Positions 10,031-20,500 of a stretch of DNA of 23,340 nucleotides are shown piece by piece. The position numbers and the translations under genes are program-made. The stretch's first letter is position 1, and each line of letters opens with the position of its first letter. This DNA comes from Chromera velia (taxonomy: Eukaryota > Sar > Chromeraceae), in NCBI GenBank assembly GCA_018398765.1, contig JAHBMJ010003149.1, forward strand, positions 1-23,340, read 5' to 3'. The notes beneath the pieces are model-generated. The model saw only the letters and a list, made by a program, of their open reading frames with translations. It was not told the origin of the DNA and ran no database searches.

Positions 10031-13000
10031 ACGCCTCAACTGTACGGGCAGGGGTCTATCATTGAGGGGGTCTGTGGTGGTTCGGGTGTCTGAAAGACGA
10101 GGGGGGCGTGCCTTCAGTTCACCTCTCTGCCAACCCAACCGAGCTGCTATGCTTGCATGGAGCCTCCCCTTTTCAGCCTCAAATGCCAGATTGCTGGTTT
10201 GCTCCAATTGTGCACTCAACTGTACTGGGTGCGGGGCCTCTCTACCCGTGACGAGTGGGGTGCCTAGGCGAGGGGGCTCGGAAGGGGCGTGTGCATGAGC
10301 CACAAGACTAGTGAGAGAAGGGGGATTGGCTGCATGCACTTTACCTTTCCCCGCTATGCCCAAATTATCTCTCTGTCCTGTCGTTTTGGCGTGCTCTTTC
10401 AATGATTTTTCTGCAGCCTCGAGGAGCTGCTTGAGTTGTGACCACCCCGCTGTTTGGGATTCCAAAAAAGATCCTGAGAGGGGGCTCGGACCTGAGGCCG
10501 GGGCTCCTGCAGGCAAACCGTCAACAGAGGCAAGTGGACGGGGCTTCTTCGCATTCCCCCCATCTGCCATGTCATGTAATACAACCGTCAGCTTCTTTGC
10601 CAACGACACCAAAACCTGGGCCAACAGAGCCCCCCGACCTTTCGACTGCTCTCCTGTGGAGCTCGTGGGAAGGGTTACACCGTCCCCCACTTCGTTCGTT
10701 TCACTTTTCTCTCCCTGTTTCTCTTTGTCTTCTTCGGCTGTTCTGACCTCATTGGGTCTGGTTTCAGCATCTCCCCCCCCATGTCCCTGTTGCTGTGGTT
10801 CTTCTAACATACAGGAAGAAGACGAGACCGTTTTGGAAAGAGGTCGGCCTAGATCTGTGGGTGGGGGGCTTGCCAGCTCTCGACTGTCTGCCGGTGGAGG
10901 CTGCAAAAAAGACACCTGTGCTTTCAATCGACCCGATAATGTTCCCCCCCCTCCCCCTTCAACCAACCCCGAGGCTGCAGGGGAACGGGAACCTGCTGAG
11001 AGTGCAGAGCAGAAAGGACGGGGGGAAGGCCCGCCTCTCGTCGGATGAAAGGATGGCGGGGCCAGAAGTCTGATCTCGTCTCCCCTTTCCTTTTCTCTTT
11101 CGAAAGAACCCCCACCCCCAGAGAGACTCATTCCAGTCCCCAACTTTCTCAACCCCCCCCTTTCCCTAGGCACAGGAGACGACCCCCTCGAGCCCATCTG
11201 AAGTCCTGTGGTCTGTCTCCGCAGGGGGGGAGAGAAGGGACTCAGCCCCTCATCCAGAAGGGCGCCCTCCACCGACACCCCGTGTGCTCGAAGGAGACGA
11301 GAGAGCACTGCCACCTTTCTCTGGAGGACCTCACAATTTGAACACGAGGAAGACCTGCCCAGACCCTGAAGGAGCCAGAGAAAGAGAGAAGAAGAGACGA
11401 GAGAGGGAGGGGAGGCAGGATGATATCACAAGCATTGCAGAACGGCTCCTGTGTCAGTCAACTGAGACTTTTTTCAGTACTTTGCTTCCATTGCAACAAA
11501 AAAATTCCGATGAACGAAACAATCGAAAGAGTTTCCAGATCCCCTCATGTGCTGACCTCAAGAAGACTGGGTGAGGTAGGCGAGTGCATCAGTTGCTGTC
11601 TAGAGGGAAGCCTCGAGATCCGATTTAACGCCAGTTTGTTCTTCACACTGCACGCCCGGCTTGCGAACCTGATCCGATCGCAGGGGAAACAGGAAGAAAA
11701 GAGAAGTGAATGAGGTCAGGGAAAGGCAAGCAGGATGATATGTAAGTCGGAAAGCCGCCCACTGTGGTGTCCCAAGTCACAGGCAGTCACAAAGGCAGGG
11801 AAAGACGAAGGGCAAGCCGAAGAGACCAAAGAGAAGGAACAAACGTCAAAGATGGACAAAGTGGAGAGGGACCAAGCGAAAAGCCAAACAGTCTGAAAGA
11901 CAAAGCGAGAGAAAAACGGACTCACCGGAGAGTTGAAAGTGTCAAAGGAAGATTGTAAGGAGCCGGTGAGACCTGCAAGCATTGCAACTTTTCTTTTCCA
12001 ATCAGTCATCCCACTCATGCATGTCTTTTCTTCAGTTGTTCATGAACAGGAAAAAGAACAGACGTTGCAACGAACTCTATGGCACATTCGCAACAATAAT
12101 AGCAATTCGAATAAACGAGAATGAAAATCAGAGCTATCAGAAGCGCACAGGAGAACTCCCCTACCCTCAGATTGGGGTTCCCAGGGTGGAAAGACCAACA
12201 GGTTGGAAGTCTGGGACAGAGATCGGGGAACCATCAAGAAGCTCAGGAGAGGTCAGAGAGAATTCTCCAACCCCATCCTTCCTTGCAGCCTAGTGCCGCT
12301 AAAGAAAGGCCGGGTACCACATTATTCATCTAACTCAGGAACATATGAACAGGTATTCTGGTTCCACTCAACCAACCGTGCAGACGACTGCTGTTAAAGA
12401 GTTTCCGCCTAGAGCGGGTGCGAGCACTCGTGTCAGCTTGGAGTCTCTGCAAACACACAAACAAAAGAGGCGGGCGGAGAGGGAGGGAGAGTGAGAACGG
12501 ATGCGCATGCGTCATGGGATCGTTGATGGATTCGATTGAGTCGAGAGAAGATGAGAGCCTAACGGCGAACAACCGAAAAAATACAACACATGCATGTTGA
12601 GGCAGAAAAGAAGCATGATTACCTGTATGGCACATGAGTGTTCCCTCGCGCCAGACCCTCGATACAGTGTGCAAGGCAGAAGAGCGATCTGTTGATGTGT
12701 CGGGTCTCCGAGTCAATTTCCTGGCTGTTATTCGGGACCCTCCCTTTCGGCTGTTTCGCTTTGGGGACTGCCTTCAATCCGGTCAAGCCCTCTGCACAGA
12801 GAATTAAGTGGAAAGAAATGAAAGAGGGACTTGTACGTGCGTATGATCAGAAATCTTCGACCAGCTGCCACTTTTTCATTCCGATTTTCGGACGTGCAAT
12901 TCAAAGAAATCACAAACCTACTGGATTGCATTTGTCGCTTTCCCTTGCCCGCCTGCCTGCGCGCCCGTGTGTGTGTGTGTGTGTGTGTGTGTGAACAAAA

Positions 13001-13042
<42 letters not shown>

Positions 13043-14274
13043 GCAGATCGAAGCTGACCCCCTTCTTCCACGAATCCAGCTTCCTGCATTCAGTCAGTCA
13101 GTCAGTCAGTCAGTCAGTCACAAATCATGCACAGCGGAAACACGACGCAATTAAGGAATCACATTTTTGGGGGGATAAGTGCAGCCGGAACGGAGGGTCA
13201 AAAATTGCAGCAAGCAGAAAGAGAGTTGAACGACACCTTGAAACGAAAGCAACGGTTTCCTTCCTGGGTGAAGTAGCGTCAACACAGACAGACAGAGAGA
13301 GAAAGAGAGACGGACTGACCCCCAACCGTTCAGACCCTGCCAGATCGACTAAGAAGAAGGACGCAACAACGTCCCCGTCTCCCGCTGTCCCCCCTGCCAG
13401 CCTGCTGCCCATCCTCGAAAAAGACGATGCAAGTCCCCCCCCCGTTGTTTGTCCGGGAGGCGACAGAGGCGCTCCGCTTCCCATTGCCTCAAGTGAGTCG
13501 ACGTTCTCAACAATCTGCTCGCGACAAGGACGAAGAAGAAGAAGAAGAAGAAGAAGATTCAAACGAAGAACAAACAAAGAATGGATACTGCTGTTCTCTC
13601 ACGGGCTGGAAAAGCGACGGTTTTTACGGAGGAGAAAAGGAGAAGGGGAAAAAGCACCTGAAGAATCCTTCTACCCTCAAGGCATTCGACTATACAACAC
13701 TGAGCATGAACCTATGAAGAAATGAGGCGAGCGACAAAGGTGGGGACGGAATAGAGTCAGTCGAGTGCAGGCGAAGCAGATAGTGCATCTAGACGAAGAG
13801 AAAGAGGCACAAGGAGACTGGAAAGAGACGGCAATAGGGGCATAAACCTTCACAGGAAGGACGAAAGCTCTAGAGCGATCAGCAGGGAAATTGCGGAAGG
13901 TATACGAAAGGCCTACCAGTCGGAACACTGTATGGGATCTGCTGGACTTCTCGTGCGAGACGGGAGCTGTCCTGCCCCGTCTCCCCACTGCCCCCTGAGA
14001 CGATGCCCTGGAGAGACACAGAGACCGACAGGACTCCCCTTCCCCTCCCCTGGAGGTGAGACTTCTTTGAGATTGGTTTCCTGCGATGCTTTGTGTGCGG
14101 CTGGTCAGAAAGGCTGTCCTGCCGTCTCCTTTGGCTCGTGGTGACTTGGATTGTCTGCAGAAGTGAAGAAAAAGAAAAAGACAGACAGACCTCTCTGGAC
14201 AAGAAAAAAAGCCACGTCAGTAAGGTGGGTGATAAGACGACAAGGAGAAAAAAAAGGAGGGGAAAAGAGCGGTG

Positions 14275-14322
<48 letters not shown>

Positions 14323-16858
14323 GGAGGGAGGGGGTGGCATGGGGACGAATGAACAACAGAGGAGCCCCCCTCGTGCCCTTTGACCTCCCTTCAGCTCAAA
14401 AATTCCAAGCAGCCCACCTGTTTGACAGATTGAGGTGTGAAAACCCTGTGTGCCGCATTTTCTGTGCAGCCGCGAACAGAGCCAGCGTCTCGTCGGGATT
14501 CTCCACGAGGAAATGGACGCCCCCCTGGACGACGGGCCCCAGCTGCATGCATGCAGACCCTCATGCATCTATCTGTGTCATGCCGTCAGACAGAGGGATG
14601 GACAAGCGAGCAGACAGACGGGCTGTCTAGAGAATTCAAAATGGCGCGAAAGGGAAGGAGAGAGAAAGTTGCGAAAGACAAAGAAGACGATTGAGAGGCG
14701 AGAGACAAAACTGTTCAAGACGCAAATCGACGCTGAAATCCCAGCTGGGCAAATGGGACAACCAATGAGTGCTCGGACTTTTTTTTTCCTCCTATTCCTT
14801 CCATCAGTACCCTCCCAGCCTCCGACTCCCTCTGAAACCTTCTTCTCTTTTTCCTCCCTTTTCTTCCAGCGGGGAAGGAATGAGGGCAGGAGCACAACAA
14901 AACACAGCAAGAAAATGAAAAGAATAAGAGAAGGCTGACCAGCGGATCTTCTCTCAACTTCAATTCTCTGGGGGAACTGCCTGGAACCCCTCCCGCGCCT
15001 CCTCCAGACTCTGCGTTCAAACAGGCACACAGACAGGCAGAGCAATTTGATTTGAGCAACAGGCTTCAGTCATTTGAAAAAAAAGAACGAAAACATGCCC
15101 TCATTTTTCTTTCCCAACACAAACTGTAAAGACGCGCATACACAAGAGAAAAGAAACATCGTGAACTATGTATGACTAAACACGACAGACGAATCGACAG
15201 AAAACACCGAGGGAGGAAGGGAGAGAGGGAGGGAGCAGGGGGAATGAGAAAAACGACTGGAGAGATCGCAAGACTTGATCAGGAAGGAGGCCCCCCAACT
15301 GCACTGCGGAATGAGGTTCCAACATTCCTTTACTCCCGCATTCCCTGCAAATTCTCTCTGTCGGGATGCACAAAAACAGACAAACAAATCTGCATACAGA
15401 CCTGCAAAGAGGTCGACGAATTGCTCGTTGTAGATCTCAAAGTAGGATGCGTAGAGGGTCAGCCGCCTGCCTTGGGTCTCCAGGCGGCGTTTCTGCAAAG
15501 AGAAGAGATGGTCCGAGAATTAAAGAAGAAAACAGACAGAGATCTGGAATTGGTTTGGTCAACAGACCGAGAGACAGACCGGCAGGCACGCAGCGAGACT
15601 GTGTGTTCTGTCCTTCTCTTCTCTGTCCTGCACGGAAACAGCAAAGGACGGAAGACTGAGTCTGGATTTCTGCACTCTTTCTGCACTCTCGTGTGGGATG
15701 GGGGCGGATCGAATGGCCGGTACTTGGCTGTTCTTTGTTTGATTTCTCCTGACTGACCATTGCAAACAGATGCCGCACTGAGAGAGGAATGAGGCCAGGA
15801 GAGGTGTCGGCATCTCCTGACATCGTGAACGTCTTTCCAGAAGTGGTCTGCCCGTATGCTGCACACACACACATGTAGAGAAGAACATGCATCGACGAAA
15901 ATGCACATACGTACGCCTGGACTCATACAAAGAGTGTGAGAGAAATAAACGGTATCCTCCCCAAAATGAACAGACTAGGTCAAGAGGGGCTCGGGTGTGT
16001 GCCGCCCGGTTGTGTCTGTGCTACAGTGAGTCACTGAATCCGCTTGCCTGACTGGCTGACTGACTGACTGACTGAGTGAGTGACTGACTGGCTGGCTGGC
16101 TGGCTGGCTGACGGCTGGATGGCTGACTGACTGACTTACTGACCGAAAACGCAGCCGTTGAATCCTTCCATGACACTGTCACAGATGGGCCTCGCGACCT
16201 TCTCGAAAATTGAAGATGTAGTGCTGCTCTGGTCAAACACATTGTCTGCAACCAAGAGGGAGGACAGAGGGAGGACATAGGGGAGTGGAATGTGTCCTTG
16301 GTGACCTTATCCTGCTCCCCTCCTCCCCAGCCTTGGGTTCGTATCAAACCTTTCCCCCCACATCGAACCTTCCAATTGAGCTTCATTCAGAAACACTTCC
16401 TGCTTCCTCTCTGTCGGTCCTCTCCTTCTCACCGTGGCATCGTTTTGCATACTTTGGAACTCCCATCGGCAACTTCTAGGCTGCTGAAGTCCTCCCATGC
16501 TGCCTCCTCTTGTCTCCCAACTTATGCAAAAACAATCTGCCTTACTGAGATCCACTCTGGTCGACTGACCATAAGTGAATGTATAGGAGTAGAATGAACT
16601 CTGCGCCTCTCTCTTCGCTACGGTCCCAGTTCGCTGTGGAGTCTGCGGCCTGCTTTGTCTTCCTGATGGAGTGCAGTTGACTCGGATAGTGTTGTCATCT
16701 GTGTCGCACTCGATGGATCCAGACTGAAGAGAGCTATCCTGGTCGGTGTGCTTCAACTCAGAGAGAATCAAGGGCCGAACGCGCACGCTGACGCGAACAG
16801 AACACGATGCAGTCCCGTCTGTATTCTTTGCAGACTCAAAGCGTGGAGATGTGCTCAT
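7958..16858 (-). CDS. Kinesin motor - RCC1 beta-propeller fusion protein, 14 exons
   Basis: Exons (minus strand): 16858-16570, 16245-16144, 15858-15758, 15492-15402, 15010-14940, 14542-14418, 14007-13917, 13514-13320, 12720-12623, 12446-12377, 11972-11926, 11668-11557, 11365-8474, 8311-7958. The total is 4638 bases, about 1545 residues, with a TGA stop. All 13 introns are GT-AG and every junction preserves frame while reconstituting kinesin or RCC1 motifs, for example HVPYR/DSKLT, LSTLR/FASR and DDIVE/VAAGGRH. The start ATG at 16858 (MSTSPRF) follows a likely 5' UTR acceptor, CTCTCAG at 16872-16878. An in-frame ATG at 16903 would lie inside that intron. Motor at residues 18-440, low-complexity linker 441-909, seven RCC1 repeats 910-1540. 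The role is likely microtubule-based and cell-division related with a protein- or nucleotide-exchange-type propeller, but this is inference. Not supported by transcripts. Confidence 0.83.
12967..13042. repeat. (GT)n-(GT)n-(GA)n composite microsatellite
   Basis: Two GT runs (12967-12993 and 13001-13022), separated by a short A-rich spacer, lead directly into a GA run ending at 13042. It lies inside the intron of the kinesin-RCC1 gene that spans 12721-13319. Confidence 0.95.
13090..13120. repeat. (CAGT)n tetranucleotide repeat
   Basis: About seven tandem CAGT units, in the same intron as the GT/GA microsatellite. Confidence 0.95.
13532..13556. repeat. (GAA)n repeat acting as part of a pyrimidine tract
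   Basis: About eight GAA units. On the minus (sense) strand this is a TTC run located upstream of the acceptor GAGCAG at 13515-13517, so the microsatellite supplies the pyrimidine tract for exon 8 of the kinesin-RCC1 gene. Confidence 0.85.
14275..14333. repeat. (AC)n-(AG)n-(GGGA)n composite microsatellite
   Basis: An AC run (14275-14302) is followed by an AG run (to 14322) and GGGA units. It lies in the intron between exons 14542-14418 and 14007-13917 of the kinesin-RCC1 gene. Confidence 0.95.
16046..16143. repeat. Degenerate (GACT/GGCT)n tetranucleotide array starting at a splice donor
   Basis: About 100 bases of GACT and GGCT units. On the minus (sense) strand it begins exactly at the donor GTCAGT after exon 16245-16144 and continues as GTCA/GCCA repeats into the intron. 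The first copy of the repeat unit is therefore the 5' splice site itself. Confidence 0.9.
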
Positions 16859-16871
16859 CTTTTCCACTGCC

Positions 16872-17597
16872 CTGAGAGAGAAGGGATCAATGAACCAGAT
16901 CAAAGCAACTGTTGTTAACTTAGCAACGGAATGTTGTTGCAGGAAAGTGCAGTCTCATCTGGATGTCTAGAGGGCAGGCACAGCTCTTGTTCAGATGGAA
17001 TGCATGGTCACTGCAGGTGTGGGTTCAGAGTAGAAGATTGCCGAAGAAGGAGAGTCTTGTGCGACAAGCTTACACATGAAGAATCATGAAGAGAAAGAAT
17101 AGACTTTAAATTGTCAGAACTTTTTGCAACAATGCATGCGCAAGAAGGGACACGCGCGCTTTTCGCGCGAATTTTCCGAATTGAGACACGTGTGATTTTT
17201 CCGTGACACACTCTCCATGCAGTCCTCATGCATGCATGCGATTTTCCATACAAATTCGGGTTGAGCTGCCATCTGCGCACAATTGGGTTAATTTATTGAG
17301 GAGATTCAGTAAGATAGGTAAGACACCCGATAAACCTTTCCTCAGAAGAGAAGATCGAAAGAAAGGAATTCCACCTGGCAGGTCAGTAAACGAGCAGCTC
17401 TGGAGAACTTACCTCTGGGCTGGTGAGAGAGAGTTTCCTTGTCACCTTCTGTGAGTCTGAGAGATCGTCTGGTAGACAACGTCCCTTCAGCTACCAGTCA
17501 GCACCTTGTTGCAAAAGGTTGGATTGCTCCCTCGATAGAGGTGCCAACCTCTCTTCCTTCTGTGCCCAGTTTCTGACAAGAATTTGCTGTTGTCAAA
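16872..17597. promoter_or_regulatory. Shared (bidirectional) promoter region between two divergent kinesin genes
   Basis: The start codons of the minus-strand kinesin-RCC1 gene (16858) and the plus-strand kinesin-3 gene (17598) are 739 bases apart in head-to-head orientation. The gap holds an E2F-like palindrome near its middle, TGCATGCA-type motifs (17133-17140 as TGCATGCG, 17229-17236 exact) and the 3' end of a probable 5' UTR intron of the minus gene (acceptor at 16872-16874). No TATA box or transcription start can be fixed from sequence alone. Confidence 0.6.
17161..17172. promoter_or_regulatory. E2F-like palindromic site TTTCGCGCGAAT
   Basis: Matches 11 of 12 positions of the palindromic E2F/DP consensus TTTSGCGCSAAA and contains the perfect palindrome TTCGCGCGAA. 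It sits about 300 bases from one kinesin start and 425 bases from the other. E2F sites drive S/G2-phase genes in animals and plants; binding in this organism is inference. Confidence 0.45.
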
Positions 17598-20500
17598 ATG
17601 TCCGAAGCAATCAGGGTCGCAGTCCGTGTCCGCCCCTTCCTGCCAAGGGAAACCGGAGAGAAATGTATTGTTGAAATGCCAGACAGAAACACGACGATTC
17701 TCCGTCCAGATGAGAACACTGAGAAGAAATTTGCATTTGACTACTCCTTCTGGTCTCATGACCCGAATTCAGTCACCTCTCCTTTCTATTCAAATCAGGA
17801 AACCATCTACAATGACCTTGGCAAGGGGGTTCTGCAAAACGCCCTTGAAGGCTTCAACAGTTGTCTCTTTGCCTATGGTCAAACCGGATCCGGAAAGAGT
17901 CACTCAGTTCTGGGCACAGTTTCCGACCCAGGGTTGCTTCCTAAGGTTTGCACAGGTCTCTTTGAGATGATTGAGGAACAGAAGAAAACGAGAACAGAAG
18001 GAGAGTTCGGTGTGACGGTTTCCTTCCTGGAAATCTACAACGAACGAATCAAAGATCTTCTCGTTCCCCCCGCCACCAAGGGGGCCCACGGCCCCGATGA
18101 CCACGGACACCATCTGGATGTCAGACAGCATCCCAGTATGGGAATTTACATTCCCGGACTGACTGAGTCCGTTGCAAAAAACTACCAAGAGGTGCAGGAC
18201 CTTTTGGATTTCGGAACCAAAGCACGAACAGTAGGGGCGACGAACATGAACTCAGTGTCATCCCGTTCGCACGCTGTCTTCTCCATCCGTTTCACCCAGA
18301 AATTCATTGAGGGTGGAGCAAAGAAGCAGAGGAGGGCGCACCTTCACCTTGTCGATCTTGCGGGGTCGGAGCGCCAGAAGAAGACAGGAGCAGAGGGGGG
18401 GAGGCTGAAGGAGGGTGCAATGATCAATCAGTCTTTGTCGAACCTCGGAATTGTCATTTCCACACTGGCAGAAGGCTCAAAGCACGGGCACGTTCCCTTC
18501 AGAAACTCCAAACTGACCTTCCTTCTCTCTGAGTCCCTCTCAGGGAACTCAAAGACGATCATGATTGCCGCGATTTCTCCCGCTGCTTCGAACTTTGAGG
18601 AGACGCTCTCGACCCTCAGATTCGCACAGACGTGCAAGAAGGTGTCAACAAAGGCGAAGAAGAACGAGGAGAGTGATGAGAAGATCGTCGCTGCCCTCCA
18701 GGTCTGTTCTTTCTGGCAGCAAGAGAGAGAGAGAGAGAGAGAGTGAGAGAGAAGATTTTGCCACTAGGCTGTGAGTGAGTGGCTGTTTGCATTTGACGAG
18801 ACGACGCAAGAGAGGAGTGAGACAGCGGGTGTCAACAGAAATGAGAGACCGACTGGATGCACACACAGACAACTCAGGAAACGAGCCAACGAACGAACGA
18901 AAGAGAAAATGAATCAAACGAATGGGCAAGCACACGGAGGCCGCGGAGAAATGAATGAATAAAATGAATGAATAAATAGATGGATGTTTGGATCAAAGCA
19001 TGAATAAATGAATGAATGAACGTACGATTAAGACTGCTGTGCAAGCAAAGCAAAGAATTCCTCTCGCTGTCTGTCTGGCGCACGTTTACACTCACAGTGA
19101 GAGAAGAGAGACAGAGAGAGCAAAGTTCTCATCTTTATGGACAGATACACACCGGTTGTAGACTCCCCTCCTTCTTCTCTGTCGCCTTTGCAGGCCGAGA
19201 TTGCGAGACTAAAGGAGCAACTCCAGACGGATCTCGCAGCTGCGGGAGGACCCGGTGGGGGTGTGAGTGAGGCGGAGGTTGAGAAGGCGAAGGCGGAGGT
19301 GATGGAGCAGCTCCGAGAGAGAGAGGTCCTCGCAGACAAGTACAAACAGTCGTGGGAGGAAATGATGAGGAAAACCGAGGAAGAGAACAAGGTGCGTACG
19401 GGTGTCATATCATGTGCACGGAGGGATGCGTGAGGGGAGGGAGGAATCAAAGACTGACGTGTGGGCCTGCAGTTTCGGCACCATTGACGTCAGAGAGGCG
19501 GAAGGGGGGTTCATGATGTGCAGTCAATCTCGATGTGCGTGCCTCATTTTGTCAATCTGTCTGTTTGTCTGTTGGCTCCTCTGTCATTCTGTAAGTCCGG
19601 TATGAGTACGTCTTCCTGCCTGGCTGCTTCCTCTTTTTGCCCATGAGCTCTGGAATTCCATTGGATGGATGTGGGGGCAGTGACATGAAATCCGCAAGCC
19701 ACTGCAAAGAGTCTGAAGTCCGGCCGGTAGAGCGTGACCATGGAAATTCGCTCACTTCCTCCTGTTCTGTTTTCTTGCAGAGGCGGCAAGACGCCCTGCA
19801 GCAGATGGGACTGAAGGTTGCGGACATGGCCACAGCTTTCGAGATGGACCGAGATTGTCCCTACCTGATCAACATCTCAGACGACCCTCTGTTGACAGGC
19901 TGTCTGATGTATTTCGTCAAGACAGGAGAGACCACCTCGATCGGGTCCTCAGACACCAACACCATCACCCTCGAGGGTCTGGCTGTCCAACCCCGGATGT
20001 GCTTCCTGACCAATACAGACAACAACAACATACACATCAAGGTACCAGACGGGTGCGAGGACTCAGTCAGAGTTCTCGTCAACGGCCGCAGAGTCGGGAG
20101 GGACGGGAAGGACCTCAAACATCATGATCGTCTCGTCATCGGACGCGCCTACGCTTTCCGTGTTGTTATTCCGAAGCAGCTCGAGGCGGTCAGTCGAAAG
20201 AAATTGATCTGCTTGCTGCAAAACTCAAATGAGTGACTCTTCACTGGCATGGTCTCATCTCAGTCACTTCCTCATCGACTCAATTCATTCATTGAACTCC
20301 CTCCCGCACTCTTCATTGAATTCGGAGTTCCTGAAGTCTGTGCGTGGAGCAAGCAGAACTAGCGCGACTTGGCCCTTTTCTCTTCTCTCCCTTCTATTTG
20401 AAACAAATGCGTTTGCTTTTCTGTGCTTCTTTTTTCATCCTTGCGAGTTCTTTTCCTTTCCGCGTCAGCTGCCTTTCTCTTGAAATTCTCTTTTAATTCT

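Larger units (their letters stand above)
11557..16858 (-). other. Kinesin motor domain part of the fusion gene (kinesin-7/CENP-E-like)
   Basis: Twelve small exons encode a complete motor. The first strand is VRVSVRVRPL and the P-loop is GQTTSGKT (residues 133-140) in the context EGFNGCVFAYG. Further motifs are YFEIYNEQ, switch I SSRSH (281-285), switch II DLAGSE (347-352), INRSLFCLAHCIEGL, HVPYRDSKLTRVL, ALGGNS and LSTLRFASRACSVKNK. The FRLIVE sequence after switch I, SLF in the alpha-4 region and LGGN/LRFAS resemble kinesin-7 (CENP-E) more than other families; this is a by-eye assignment. Loop insertions are present before switch I and between it and the VASFFLVDLAG strand. All nucleotide-binding motifs are intact, so an active ATPase is expected. 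Confidence 0.9.

Noticed and set aside
10311-11048. 245-codon open frame on the plus strand, plus other long plus-strand frames at 8982-9740
   Set aside because: They are antisense to the large exon of the kinesin-RCC1 gene, in GC-rich low-complexity sequence where antisense frames stay open by chance.
7958-11365. Separate RCC1 gene starting near 11314
   Set aside because: The codon at 11314 is GTG, no ATG occurs early in the exon, and a strong acceptor at 11366-11368 joins in phase to the last kinesin exon. It remains the main alternative until RNA is seen.
16046-16143. CRISPR-like or satellite array
   Set aside because: The unit is only four bases, degenerate and intronic, with no spacers; it is a microsatellite.
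16859-16903. Start of the fusion protein at the ATG at 16903
   Set aside because: The stretch reads as a pyrimidine tract plus CTCTCAG acceptor, so the ATG at 16858 after it is the better start.
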